Shown here: one piece after another, positions 26,030-35,616 of the stretch | Layout: each line of letters starts with the position of its first letter | Numbering within the stretch: the stretch's first letter is position 1 | NCBI RefSeq assembly: GCF_042646205.1 | Contig: NZ_JBHRTF010000004.1 | Span: 868,001-932,000 of the forward strand | From: Cellvibrio fontiphilus_A | GTDB lineage: Bacteria > Pseudomonadota > Gammaproteobacteria > Pseudomonadales > Cellvibrionaceae | Reading direction: 5' to 3' | Length of the DNA: 64,000 bases | Translations under genes and position numbers: made by a program | Notes under the pieces: generated by a model | What the model was told of the DNA's origin: nothing | What the model saw: the letters and a program-made list of their open reading frames with translations, nothing else | Database searches by the model: none

Positions 26030-27343
26030 TTAACCCGCTGGCAAGTTGGACACGATAGTAATCATCACGCCCGCCGCGATGGCTGAGCCTATCACCCCGG
26101 CTACGTTTGGCCCCATTGCATGCATCAACAAATAGTTTTGCGGGTCAGCCTGCAAGCCGAGTTTGTTGGATACGCGCGCGGCCATGGGCACAGCGGATAC
26201 GCCGGCAGAGCCAATCAGCGGATTGATTTTGTGTTTGCAAAAGAGGTTCATGGCTTTGGCCATGAGTACACCGGCTGCTGTGCCGATCCCAAAGGCGACA
26301 ATACCCAGTGCGAGAATGCCCAGGGTTTTGGGGTCGAGGAACTTGTCCGCCGCGAGTTTTGAACCCACCGCCAAGCCGAGGAAGATGGTGGTGATATTAA
26401 TCAGCGCGTTTTGCGCTGTGTCAGACAGGCGATCCACCACACCCGATTCACGCATCAGGTTACCCAAACAGAAAGCGCCCAGTAGCGGGGTTGCATCGGG
26501 CAGGATCAGGCCAACCAGCGCCAGCATCACAATCGGGAAAATGATTTTTTCGCGTTTGCTCACGGTGCGCAGTTGCTGCATCACAATGCCGCGCTCAGCT
26601 TGGGTGGTGAGCAGGCGCATGATGGGCGGTTGGATCAGCGGAACCAGTGCCATGTAGCTGTAGGCGGCAACGGCGATGGCACCCAGCAGGTCTGGCGCCA
26701 ACTTGCTGGCGACATAAATCGCCGTTGGGCCATCGGCGCCACCAATAATGCCAATGGCGGCGGCATCGGCGATGGAGAAATCCAGGCCGAAATAACTTAA
26801 TCCAATTGCCCCCAATACAGTCGCAAAAATACCAAATTGTGCGGCGGCGCCGAGGAGCAGAGTTTTGGGGTTTGCGAGCAGGGGTCCAAAGTCAGTCATG
26901 GCGCCAACACCAATAAAAATCACCAGTGGTGCAATACCGCTGGCAATTGCCACCTTGTAAAAGGTGTAGAGCATACCGTCGTTGTAACCAGCTGCCTGCG
27001 CGGTGTGCAGTGCTGTTTGGTAGAGTTCCGGGCTGCCATTACTGAGCGCTTTATAGATGACGGCATCCGCCGTATCCGCGCTCAGGCCTGCCAGTTGGGC
27101 CAGGGCGATACCTATTTCGGGCGTCCCGTTGTGCAGTGCATGTTCCACCGCCGAAAACGCGAGGCCGGCGGCGGGCAGGTTGGCCAGTAGGCCGCCAAAA
27201 CCAATCGGCACCAACAGCATGGGTTCAAAACCTTTGCGGATGGCGAGGAACAGTAGCAGCAGGCAAATGCCGATCATAATCATCTGACCGGACTGCATGT
27301 GGTAAATACCGGTGGATTGCCAGAGTCGTAGCAGGGTATCCAT
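26030..27343 (-). CDS. oadB: Oxaloacetate decarboxylase, beta subunit (Na+ pump)
   Basis: Membrane subunit that decarboxylates carboxybiotin and exports Na+. The functional aspartate lies in GIIGGADGPTAIY near residue 205, and the polar helix containing ASGIAPLVIFIGVGAMTDF is present. The C-terminal GPNVAGVIGSAIAAGV is conserved. The ATG at 27343 has a GGGGGA site that overlaps the end of oadA. About nine membrane segments are expected over 437 residues. Its short distance to oadA indicates coupled translation. Confidence 0.94.
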   Translation of the reverse strand: MDTLLRLWQSTGIYHMQSGQMIMIGICLLLLFLAIRKGFEPMLLVPIGFGGLLANLPAAGLAFSAVEHALHNGTPEIGIALAQLAGLSADTADAVIYKALSNGSPELYQTALHTAQAAGYNDGMLYTFYKVAIASGIAPLVIFIGVGAMTDFGPLLANPKTLLLGAAAQFGIFATVLGAIGLSYFGLDFSIADAAAIGIIGGADGPTAIYVASKLAPDLLGAIAVAAYSYMALVPLIQPPIMRLLTTQAERGIVMQQLRTVSKREKIIFPIVMLALVGLILPDATPLLGAFCLGNLMRESGVVDRLSDTAQNALINITTIFLGLAVGSKLAADKFLDPKTLGILALGIVAFGIGTAAGVLMAKAMNLFCKHKINPLIGSAGVSAVPMAARVSNKLGLQADPQNYLLMHAMGPNVAGVIGSAIAAGVMITIVSNLPAG

Positions 27344-27346
27344 CAA

Positions 27347-29140
27347 TTATTCCCCCGCAATCGCAAGCAAGGTTTTGCCAACTACAACAGAATCGCCGGT
27401 TTTGACATCGATACTAGTGATAGTACCGCTGCAGGGCGCACTGATCTGGGTTTCCATTTTCATGGCTTCTAGCAGCAGTAAGACGTCACCTTCTTGCACT
27501 TCATCGCCAACATTAACCGCAATTTTGATGATATTGCCGGCCAGCGGTGCATTTACTGGGCGCGCCTGTACATCGGCGGCCGGTTTGCTGGCTGAGGTGC
27601 TCGCTCCAGTGTGCAGGGGTTTGATGCCGGTCAGGTCGCCACCGTTATTGACGCTTACCGTATATTTTTTGCCTTCCACTTCCACGGTATAAATTTCTTC
27701 ACCCGCGTCATTGGTCACGAGCGATGACTCTTTACCGGTAGGTGCCGGTTCAAAGGCAGTGGGGTTGTTGCGATGCTCCAAAAAGCGCAGGCCGATTTGC
27801 GGAAAGAGCGCATAGGTGAGCACATCATCTAGCGCGTTTTCGCCGGTTCTCAGGGTGATATTGCGCAGCGCCGCTTCTTTTTCCAGGGCCGATGTCAGTT
27901 GCGCCAGTTCCGGCGCAATGTTATCGGCCGGGCGGCAGGTAATAGGCAGTTCGCCGTCTTGCAACACTTTTGCTTGCAATTCGGCATTGATCGGCGCGGG
28001 GGTTGAACCGTATTCACCGCGCAATACCCCGGCGGTTTCTTTGGAGATATTTTTGTAGCGTTCGCCGCTCAGCACATTCAATACCGCTTGGGTGCCCACG
28101 ATTTGTGAGGTGGGAGTTACCAGCGGGATAAAACCCAAATCCTCACGCACCCGCGGGATCTCTGCCAGCACTTCATCAAAACGGTCAATGGCGCCTTGCT
28201 CACGCAGCTGGCTTTCCATATTGGTCAGCATGCCGCCGGGCACTTGGGCGATGAGGATGCGCGCGTCCACCCCTTTTAATGAGCCTTCAAACTTCGCGTA
28301 TTTTTTGCGGATTTCACGGAAGTAGGTGGCGATTTCTTCCAGTAATACCAAGTCCAGTTTGGTATCGCGGTTGGTGCCTTCAAGGGTGGCTACCAGGGTT
28401 TCGGTTGGGCTGTGACCATAGGTCATGGACATGGAGGAAATGGCGGTATCCACATTGTCGATGCCCGCTTCCACGCATTTCAGAATAGTCGCGTGCGCCA
28501 ACCCGGTAGTAGCGTGGCACTGCATATGGATGGGAATGTCGCACTCGGCTTTCAGGCGTTTGACCAGTTTAAAACCGTCATAGGGCTTGAGCAGGCCGGC
28601 CATGTCTTTAATACAAATGGAGTCGGCGCCCATGTCTTCAATTTGTTTGGCCTGCGCAATCCAGCCGTCCTGTGTGTGCACCGGGCTCAGGGTGTAGGAG
28701 AGGGTGCCCTGCGCATGTTTGCCCTGGCGTTTTACCGCCTTCATGGCAATTTCGATATTGCGCATATCGTTCATGGCATCAAACACGCGGAATACATCGA
28801 CACCGCTGACCGCCGCGCGCTCGACAAAACTCTCAACAACATCGTCGGCATAGTGGCGATAGCCGAGCAGATTCTGGCCGCGCAATAGCATTTGTTGCGG
28901 CGTTTTGGGCATGGCTTTTTTCAGCTCGCGAATGCGATCCCAAGGGTCTTCGCCCAAATAGCGAATACAGGCATCAAAGGTGGCGCCACCCCAGGATTCC
29001 AGCGACCAAAAGCCGACCCTGTCCAGCTTTTCGGCAATCGGCAACATATCGTCTAAACGCAGGCGAGTTGCAAACAGGGACTGGTGCGCATCGCGCAGTA
29101 CTACATCGGTAATTCCCAGTGGGTTATCGGTATTTATCAT
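27347..29140 (-). CDS. oadA: Oxaloacetate decarboxylase, alpha subunit with biotin domain
   Basis: Transfers CO2 from oxaloacetate to biotin, giving pyruvate. The carboxyltransferase TIM barrel opens with TDVVLRDAHQSLFATRLR, and the metal ligands include Asp in LRDAHQS and the HMQCHATTGLA histidines near residue 207. A Pro/Ala/Ser-rich linker (about 505-525) leads to the C-terminal biotin carrier domain with biotinyl lysine in LLEAMKMETQISAP. At 597 residues it is full length. The linked membrane beta and gamma genes separate it from pyruvate carboxylase subunit B. Confidence 0.95.
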   Translation of the reverse strand: MINTDNPLGITDVVLRDAHQSLFATRLRLDDMLPIAEKLDRVGFWSLESWGGATFDACIRYLGEDPWDRIRELKKAMPKTPQQMLLRGQNLLGYRHYADDVVESFVERAAVSGVDVFRVFDAMNDMRNIEIAMKAVKRQGKHAQGTLSYTLSPVHTQDGWIAQAKQIEDMGADSICIKDMAGLLKPYDGFKLVKRLKAECDIPIHMQCHATTGLAHATILKCVEAGIDNVDTAISSMSMTYGHSPTETLVATLEGTNRDTKLDLVLLEEIATYFREIRKKYAKFEGSLKGVDARILIAQVPGGMLTNMESQLREQGAIDRFDEVLAEIPRVREDLGFIPLVTPTSQIVGTQAVLNVLSGERYKNISKETAGVLRGEYGSTPAPINAELQAKVLQDGELPITCRPADNIAPELAQLTSALEKEAALRNITLRTGENALDDVLTYALFPQIGLRFLEHRNNPTAFEPAPTGKESSLVTNDAGEEIYTVEVEGKKYTVSVNNGGDLTGIKPLHTGASTSASKPAADVQARPVNAPLAGNIIKIAVNVGDEVQEGDVLLLLEAMKMETQISAPCSGTITSIDVKTGDSVVVGKTLLAIAGE

Positions 29141-29157
29141 TGTTGATACTCCTGAAA

Positions 29158-29412
29158 TCAGCCGCGCGATTGTTTGTCGCGATGTTGACGAATGGCTGCC
29201 TGAATCACAGCAAGGGTAGTGGGATCAACCGCGTCGGAAGCGGTTTTGCGTTTAACAACCGGTGCCTCTTCTATCACCGGCTCCGGGAAAAAGGTTTGGA
29301 CAAACCGCGACATCAGGTTTACGGCAAACACTAACAGTGTCAGGAACACAAACACCGTGCCCATACCAAAAATCAACAGGTCGAACGCTTGTTCAACTAG
29401 CGTTGCTTGCAT
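29158..29412 (-). CDS. oadG: Oxaloacetate decarboxylase, gamma subunit
   Basis: Small anchoring subunit that ties the alpha subunit to the membrane beta subunit. It has one transmembrane helix (about residues 10-35, containing GMGTVFVFLTLLVFAVNLMS) and a charged C-terminal tail ending in AIRQHRDKQSRG, where metal-binding histidine is usual. The ATG at 29412 is chosen because GAGGAG lies 9 bases upstream; the frame is open 8 codons further. Gene order is gamma-alpha-beta as in most proteobacteria. Confidence 0.9.
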   Translation of the reverse strand: MQATLVEQAFDLLIFGMGTVFVFLTLLVFAVNLMSRFVQTFFPEPVIEEAPVVKRKTASDAVDPTTLAVIQAAIRQHRDKQSRG

Positions 29413-29589
29413 AAAAACAGACTCCTCGTTGTGCATCCCGGTGTGAGTTCAGACCGTTTGCAAAGGGGGAAAAAGAGGGCAGAAAATCGTGCATTTATTT
29501 AATTAATTGAGTGGCTAATCCGGGGGTTTAGCCTTGCCGATTTCTGTGATCCCGCGTGGGTGCTGGTAATCCAGGGAGGCTCACCTTAA

Positions 29590-30187
29590 AAAAAATGGCG
29601 ACATTGGGCAAGCAAAAACATACTTTTGGCGGCGATTGCCTTCGAACAATCGGGTTTTCTTAATGGTGTGCCCCTGATTCAGGGCAATCACCTGATGCTC
29701 TTTTACAACAAAAAGCTGGTCGCAGAACCCGCTGCCGATTGGGAGGCCATGTTTGCCCACCTTCCGCTCCCATGTGCTTGCCTTTCCCAACCAAAGTTTG
29801 AGTGGCCCCAAGCGCGCGCAGCTGCTCAAGCTTGCCAATTATTTGCAAAGCCATGCGGTGCAAAAACAAATTTGGTCGGCGATGGGCGCTATTCCCGTCG
29901 AACAGGGCGCTTTTGAATATGCCCAACATAACGCCCGCGGTTATTTGAAAACGACCATTGAATTAATGGCGGATACCAAACTGCTGCCAGCCGACAAAGA
30001 AATGACTTTTATTTGGGACGCTATGGGTAAGGGCTTTTTGCGCCATCGCGAGGGTGCGCTGGATGCCCCGGCGGCGGCTAAATATATGCAGCAGCTGGCG
30101 GAGCGCCATATACGCAATGCCCAGCGCATCATTACCCCCAATACTGATATCCCCAAAACTGACGCGCCCAACACCAATAACCCCTGA
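29590..30187 (+). pseudogene. Remnant of a sugar ABC-type solute-binding protein gene
   Basis: Two reading frames together resemble parts of one MalE-like periplasmic binding protein. The first (about 29614-29745) encodes GVPLIQGNHLMLFYNKKLV and DWEAMF, a segment normally in the N-terminal third. The second (29753-30187, another frame) encodes AFPNQSLSGPKRAQLLKLAN, QKQIWSAMGAIPV and a helical end, normally in the C-terminal third. The signal peptide, the first 100 or so residues and about 100 residues in the middle are missing and the frames do not join, so the gene is dead. No transporter permease or ATPase lies nearby. The stop overlaps the Shine-Dalgarno site of the diguanylate cyclase gene, so the ancestor was probably translationally coupled to it. 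Confidence 0.75.
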
Positions 30188-30197
30188 GGAATTCACC

Positions 30198-32025
30198 TTG
30201 CCCCAACAAGCGCTACCGGGTTTTCGACGCACAGTGCTGATGCTGGTGTGGGCCACCATTGTGGTCCCCCTGATTATTCTGAGCGTTTACCAGATACGCG
30301 CTGACTATGAGCGACAGCTCGCCAGTTACGAGCGGGAACTGGTGCATGAAACCGAGCGGCTATCATTCTTGTTAACCCAATCGGTGCAGCAATTAATGGG
30401 CGATTTGGATCGTATCGCCAGTGATGGCTCGGTTATTCGCTCGCTCTCCATGCCGATTCTCTCGCCTATTTCGGTGCAAAAAATTGAGGCCTATTTAGGC
30501 GCTAATCCGGCTGCAGAAACGGTCATGCTAATGGATAAGGAATTTTTTCCGATTGAGGTAATTCCCACCTGGGCGCTCACAGAAGATATATCCGGCTACG
30601 AACCCTATCTCGCCCAGCTCCATCAGCGACCCGCGCCCGCGCCTGTTTATTCCGGCGGCTGAGCCGGGTACAGCGCCGGGGGCATCCTCCATGCTGATTT
30701 TTATCCGCCCCATACTCACCGCCAGTACCTCCTTATCCCAGCCGTTTCAGGTGGATGGTCTGTTGCTGGTCAAGGTCAATACCGAGAAGCTGATACAGGG
30801 CGCGCTTGATTTACACCAGCGGCAACCTGAGTTGCTGCGCTTACTTGCTGGCGATCAACTTATTTTCAGCCGTGGTGAAGTGCAAACAACACTTTCACGC
30901 CATCAGGCCGGCATCAACCCCGGTGTCGGCAATCAATCGTTGCAGTTGGAAACCGGCAGGCCCATCGAGGGAGTCTTGGCGCAGGTGCTGATGACCTATC
31001 GCACCCAGGCGATTGTGCTCTTGGTAGTTATCGGCTTGATGGTGGTGGTCATTAACAAGCTGGCCGATAAGGTAGTGCGCCCACTGAAATTGTTGGACGA
31101 ACAGCGAGCCGCGCTGCAGCAATTGGTGCAATACGCGATGCAAGCCCATCAGGCCGATGAGCCGGATACTCTGGTGCAACTGAGCCTGGCGATTGCACAA
31201 AGCATCGGTCGTCAGCCGTTTGGTTTGTATTTGTTGCGCAGTGATTTTTTTGGTGGCTGTGAATTATTTGGCGCGCTGGATCAATCCACCCAAAGCCTGC
31301 TTACCAAACACCACGAGGCGCTCAACCACCAAGCCTCGCTCTCACTATTTACCGATACACGCAAAGATTTACACCTCTTCCCCATCGGCGCTACCGGTGA
31401 TTACCAGGGGTTTTTTATTACCCGGCGCACCAATGAAAGCACCCAGGCGGAACAGGCGCTAATGGTGTTGGCAACGCTATTGTCATCGGCGCTGCGCCAG
31501 TATCGATTAAATGCGCGGTTACATCAGCTCGCGCATTTGGATTCAGTCACCGGTTTACCTAACCGCCACCTGTTTAATGCGCGTTACAAAGAGAAACTGG
31601 CAAATTTTTCTGAAGCCGATCAAGCCAGCCACTTTGGTGTGTTTGTGGTGGATGTGAATGGTTTGAAATTTATGAATGATCACTACGGGCATCAATACGG
31701 CGATCAAATGTTGATTGAAGTAGCGCGCGCCCTCAAAAAAGCCGCGCGTGCTAACGATACCGTGGCGAGGGTTGGCGGCGATGAATTTTATTTACTGCTG
31801 GAGCAGGCGAATGAATCTGTCTGTGCCGCGTTTGCCGCGCGCTTAAAAAACCAGTGCCGCGATTTGCAGATGACAATTGACGACGAACATCTGCCCATCA
31901 GCTTCAGCATGGGCTTTGCAAGCACCGATAAAGATTCGCTCAAACATTTATTGTTATTAGCGGATGAGCGTATGTATTCGGCTAAAAAACAGCATTATCA
32001 GCGGCAGTCCCCCGCTGGCGATTAA
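30198..32025 (+). pseudogene. Membrane diguanylate cyclase gene split by a frameshift
   Basis: The reading frame begins with TTG at 30198, 7 bases after GAGGA. It has an N-terminal helix (about residues 15-35, VWATIVVPLIILSVY), a periplasmic sensor region and then a stop at 30660. Homologous-looking sequence continues in the next frame through EPGTAPGASSM to 32025, with a second helix (about 31000-31065), a linker domain and a GGDEF domain. One extra base near 30652-30660 would explain it. The GGDEF active site is intact (VARVGGDEFYLLL), and the inhibitory RxxD site lies five residues before it (RAND). The C-terminal part could still be made from the ATG at 30691 and would keep one helix and the cyclase domain. 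A sequencing error is possible. Confidence 0.8.
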
Positions 32026-32567
32026 ACAGCGTCACTATCAATTGTTTTCAGTACTTTGCAGGGGTTGCCCAGGGCTACCACACCTGCGGGTATATCTTTA
32101 TTGACCAGGCTACCGGCGCCTATCACCGAGCCTTTGCCAATAGTCACACCCGCTAAAATAATCGCCCCGCCGCCAATCCAGCAATCATCGCCAATGGTCA
32201 CTGCCGCGCAGAATTCTTTACCGCTGGCGCGCTCCTGCGGGTCGAGTGGGTGGGTGGTGGCATAAATTTGTACGTTGGGCCCAAGCATCACATTGTTGCC
32301 AATACGCACTTCGGCCACATCCAGAATCACACAGTTATGGTTAGCGTAAAAACCATCACCTAAAAAAATATTGCTGCCGTAATCGCAAAAAAAATGCGGC
32401 TCAATATAAGCGCGGGAGACTTGCCCAAACAATTGCTGGTATAGCGGTTTGCGCGCTTTGGTTTGGTCGGCGCGCAAGGCGTTCAACTGTTGGCAGAGCT
32501 GTTTGGCACGTTTGCGCGCGGCTACTAGCTCGGGGGTAAAAGGGTTAACCTCAATAAATGGGTTCAT
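32022..32567 (-). CDS. Maltose/galactoside O-acetyltransferase family protein
   Basis: A cytoplasmic acetyl-CoA-dependent O-acetyltransferase of the left-handed beta-helix (LbH) superfamily, close to Maa, LacA and NodL. The catalytic histidine is in IYATTHPLDPQERASG near residue 115. Hexapeptide repeats such as VTIGDDCWIGGGAIILAGV and IGKGSVIGAGSLV follow, and the family ending ALGNPCKVLK is present. The ATG at 32567 gives 181 residues, the usual length; the frame is open further upstream. It converges with the cyclase gene with a 4-bp overlap. The acceptor sugar is unknown. Confidence 0.88.
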   Translation of the reverse strand: MNPFIEVNPFTPELVAARKRAKQLCQQLNALRADQTKARKPLYQQLFGQVSRAYIEPHFFCDYGSNIFLGDGFYANHNCVILDVAEVRIGNNVMLGPNVQIYATTHPLDPQERASGKEFCAAVTIGDDCWIGGGAIILAGVTIGKGSVIGAGSLVNKDIPAGVVALGNPCKVLKTIDSDAV

Positions 32568-32640
32568 CTTGTGGCTCTCGGGGCTGGGCTGATTGCGGTA
32601 GAATAGGCGGCATTTCCGCTGCAATCATAGAGCAAGCCCC

Positions 32641-33123
32641 ATGAGAACTAACGATATTTTTCGCAAACTTACCCAATCACTGCGGTTGGATACAGCGCAA
32701 ATCCAGGCGCTATTTGCTATTTCTGCCATTGAACTGAGCGATAAAGAAATCGCCAATTTATTGAAGACCGATTATCAGCCCGGTTTTGAACCTCTGCCGG
32801 ATTATGTATTGCTGATGTTCCTCAATAACCTGATTGAGCAACAGCGCGGCAAAAAAACAGATGGCGAACCAGAAGTCATTGAGAAACACGCCAAAATTTC
32901 CAATAACGATGTGCTGAAAAAATTGCGCATTGCCTACAACCTGCATGAACAGCAAGTGCGCGAAGCGCTCAAGTTGGCGACCATTGAATTAACCAAGTCA
33001 GATCTTGCGGCCTTATTCCGTAAACCCGGCCATGTGCACTTCAAAGCCTGCGATAACGAGTTGGTGCTGGATTTTATTGAAGGCCTGGGTTTGTTGCTGC
33101 AGCAGCGTCAAGCCGGAGTTTGA
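32641..33123 (+). CDS. DUF1456 protein (YehS-like)
   Basis: A 160-residue soluble protein of the YehS family, built from two similar halves of about 75 residues. Each half has an NDxxRKLRxAxxL-type start (TNDIFRKLTQSLRLD at residue 3 and NNDVLKKLRIAYNLH near 88) and an F/L-rich end with DYVLLMFLNNLIEQQRG or ELVLDFIEGLGLLL. The function of the family is not known. DUF1415 begins right after the stop codon, so the two are probably one transcript. Confidence 0.88.
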   Translation: MRTNDIFRKLTQSLRLDTAQIQALFAISAIELSDKEIANLLKTDYQPGFEPLPDYVLLMFLNNLIEQQRGKKTDGEPEVIEKHAKISNNDVLKKLRIAYNLHEQQVREALKLATIELTKSDLAALFRKPGHVHFKACDNELVLDFIEGLGLLLQQRQAGV

Positions 33124-33126
33124 GTG

Positions 33127-33684
33127 ATGGAGCAACACATCGCTATTCGTGTGGCTGTTGTGCGCTGGTTAAATGAGGTGGTGATAGGTTTGAACCTGTG
33201 CCCCTTTGCCCGCAAACCGACCAGTGAAAATCGTGTGCGTTTTGTAATAAGCGAGGCGACAGACGATGAAACCCTGCTGCAAGATTTACAGCAGGAATTA
33301 ATCCGGCTCGATGCAACACCGGCCAGTGAAGTGGAAACCAGTTTGTTGATAGTGCCTGATCATTTACAGGATTTTTGGGATTACAACCAATTTTTATCCT
33401 GGGCAAATCAGTTATTAAAACGCAATGGCTGGGCGGGTGTGTATCAGCTTGCCAGTTTTCATCCGCATTATTGTTTTGCCGGAGCCGAGCCGGACGATGC
33501 AGAAAATTTAACTAACCGGGCGCCTTATCCCATTTTGCATATTATCCGCGAAGCGAGTTTGGAGCAGGCCCTACAATATTTTCCGGATGTGGATGCTGTG
33601 CCGGAAAATAATAAAACAACCGTTGAGTCATTAACTGCCGCACAGCGTTTGCAGTTATTTCCCTATCTATTTAATTCGACCTAA
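33127..33684 (+). CDS. DUF1415 family protein
   Basis: A 185-residue cytoplasmic protein of the DUF1415 family. The typical N-terminal block VIGLNLCPFARKP contains the conserved cysteine near residue 23. LLIVPDHLQDFWDYNQFL and YQLASFHPHYCFAGAEPDD are also characteristic. The ATG at 33127 lies just after the DUF1456 stop. The family is common in gammaproteobacteria and has no assigned reaction. The invariant Cys and the FHPxYxF segment would be the first candidates for active-site residues. Confidence 0.87.
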   Translation: MEQHIAIRVAVVRWLNEVVIGLNLCPFARKPTSENRVRFVISEATDDETLLQDLQQELIRLDATPASEVETSLLIVPDHLQDFWDYNQFLSWANQLLKRNGWAGVYQLASFHPHYCFAGAEPDDAENLTNRAPYPILHIIREASLEQALQYFPDVDAVPENNKTTVESLTAAQRLQLFPYLFNST

Positions 33685-33729
33685 TTGTTTATTAATTCAA
33701 AGTCATTGTTTCATTCCGGATGATTAGCG

Positions 33730-34701
33730 TTAAAGCGGTGCGCTAAAAATATCCATTAGCTCCATGCTCGCCAAGGCATCCTGCAAGCTGCAGGGGTTGT
33801 TGCCCGCGCCGCGAAAATATTGGTTTACCTGCGCTATCAGCGGTTGTTGCACATGTGCGGGGTAATCCAGCACCAGAGTTTGTGTGCCGGTGGCTGTGGT
33901 AAGTTTAAGGGTGCCATCGCCAAAAAAATTAAAGTGAATGCTGCCTTGGGTGCCGATAATTTCGCCGCTATCCCGCGCCAGTTCCGGTGCAACACCAAAA
34001 TGCCAACGCCCCTGTAATACCACCCCGGATTGTAATTTTGCCCAACCTTGTACCAGGTCGGCAGCGGGGCTTAATTGGCGTTGATTGAGCGAAAAACCGG
34101 CGGCATTGTTAGCCGGCCCAAACCAGTGCACCAGCAAATCCAATTGGTGTGGCGCCAGGTCGTGGAATAAACCACCGCCGGAAATTGCGGGGTTGAGTCG
34201 CCAATTATCGCTGTTGTTATTGGTTGGTGCAGGGCGCAATAATTCTATCTGCGCAATTAACGGCGTACCTATAGCACCGGCGGCAAGTAGTTCAGCTATT
34301 TTGATAAAGTTGGGCAAGGCACGGCGATAGTGCGCAATACAAACCTTGTGTGTACTGCGATTGGCTGCTGCAATTAATTCGCGGCACTCTTGTGCATTTA
34401 GCGTGACCGGTTTTTCAATGTAGACATGTTTTCCCGCCGCCAGTGCTGCCAGTGCATAGTCCAGGTGTTGCGCCGGTGGTGTGGCGATATACACGGCGTC
34501 TATGTTTGGGTTTTGCAGTAGTTCTGTGGCATTGTCATACCAGTGTGGCACTTGGTGGCGCTGGGCAAAATCGCGCGCTTTGTCGGCGTCGCGGCGCATA
34601 ACGGCCAACAGTTGCGACGCGGGATTTTTGTAAAAACCCGGCCCGCTTTTTACTTCACAGACATTGCCAACACCAATAATGCCCCAGCGAATAGTTTGCA
34701 T
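33730..34701 (-). CDS. Gfo/Idh/MocA-family NAD(P)-dependent oxidoreductase
   Basis: A 323-residue sugar-type oxidoreductase. The Rossmann motif GIIGVGNVCEVKSGPGFY opens the protein, and the signature EKPV (in GKHVYIEKPVTL near residue 96) carries the catalytic lysine. A helix with GGGLFHDLAPHQLDLLVHWFG near 175 supplies the conserved H-D-x-x-x-H region. The substrate cannot be told; the SGPGFYKNP context recalls uncharacterised oxidoreductases. It lies 4 bp after cvfB on the same strand, so the two are probably co-transcribed. Confidence 0.87.
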   Translation of the reverse strand: MQTIRWGIIGVGNVCEVKSGPGFYKNPASQLLAVMRRDADKARDFAQRHQVPHWYDNATELLQNPNIDAVYIATPPAQHLDYALAALAAGKHVYIEKPVTLNAQECRELIAAANRSTHKVCIAHYRRALPNFIKIAELLAAGAIGTPLIAQIELLRPAPTNNNSDNWRLNPAISGGGLFHDLAPHQLDLLVHWFGPANNAAGFSLNQRQLSPAADLVQGWAKLQSGVVLQGRWHFGVAPELARDSGEIIGTQGSIHFNFFGDGTLKLTTATGTQTLVLDYPAHVQQPLIAQVNQYFRGAGNNPCSLQDALASMELMDIFSAPL

Positions 34702-34705
34702 AACA

Positions 34706-35536
34706 CTACACCAGTGTAATCTTGTCGGCTTCGATTAAAATTTTTCGCTGTTTATAAAGCAAACTCAACGCGTTTTTGTAATTGCCCTTGCTTACGTTAA
34801 ACGCTTTGTAAATAGCATCGGGTTCGCTTTTATCTGTCAGGTAAGACACGCCGCCTTTTTGTTGTAAATCGGCCAGAATTTTTTCTGCCAAATCTTCTTT
34901 GGTATCGCGCGCGCGTTGTTGCAAACTCAAATCAATTTTACGATCCGCGCGAATCGCTTTTACATAACCTTTTACCTTTTCGCCGTAGAGCAATGTGCGA
35001 AAGGCGTCATCGCGAAAAATCAAACCTAAATGGGTGTGGTTTACTACGGCTTTGTAACCCATATCGCTGCGGCCACAAATTAATAAATCGACTGGTTGTT
35101 GTGCGCGCAAACCACTGGCGCGCTCTTCCAAATGGCGATTCAACCGCGATGATGCAGTAATGCGGCCGGTATATTCATCCAAATAAATACACACCACATA
35201 AGCGCGGCCCACTTCCATCGGTTTATGCTGCTCGCTGTAAGGCACCAGCAAATCTTTTGGCAGGCCCCAATCCAGAAACGCGCCGACATTATTAACTTCT
35301 TTCACTTCCAAAAACGCACATTCACCCACCATGGCTTTGGGGGTGAGAGTGGTGGCGATAATGCAATCGTCGGAATCCAGATAAATAAACACATCCAACA
35401 CTGCACCAATTTTCATATCCTCGGTGACGTAGCGTTTGGGCAATAAAATGTTGCCAAACTTGCCCCCATCCAGAAAAATGCCGAAATCGGTGCGTTTGAT
35501 AATGGTTAAACGGTTTTGCTGGCCTATGCGTAACAT
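34706..35536 (-). CDS. CvfB-like S1-domain RNA-binding protein
   Basis: A 276-residue protein of the CvfB/YitL family with three S1-type beta-barrels in a row (about residues 1-65, 66-135 and 140-215) and a C-terminal winged-helix domain (about 220-276). Segments seen are RTDFGIFLDGGKFGNILLPK, NNVGAFLDWGLPKDLLVPYS and GYVKAIRADRKIDLSLQ. YitL and CvfB bind RNA; in staphylococci CvfB affects virulence gene expression. No specific target is claimed here. It is the first gene of a pair with the Gfo/Idh oxidoreductase. Confidence 0.88.
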   Translation of the reverse strand: MLRIGQQNRLTIIKRTDFGIFLDGGKFGNILLPKRYVTEDMKIGAVLDVFIYLDSDDCIIATTLTPKAMVGECAFLEVKEVNNVGAFLDWGLPKDLLVPYSEQHKPMEVGRAYVVCIYLDEYTGRITASSRLNRHLEERASGLRAQQPVDLLICGRSDMGYKAVVNHTHLGLIFRDDAFRTLLYGEKVKGYVKAIRADRKIDLSLQQRARDTKEDLAEKILADLQQKGGVSYLTDKSEPDAIYKAFNVSKGNYKNALSLLYKQRKILIEADKITLV

Positions 35537-35616
35537 ATTGAATCCGGTGTAATTGAGTGCGCCTGATCGGGTGTCTGGCGGCGGTAAAATGACTGCCGAC
35601 AGTTTATGCGCATGCT

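Noticed and set aside
29413..29589. Possible start of the binding-protein gene upstream of 29590
   Set aside because: A stop codon at 29587 closes the relevant frame and no signal peptide could be read in any frame, so the missing N-terminus was not found.
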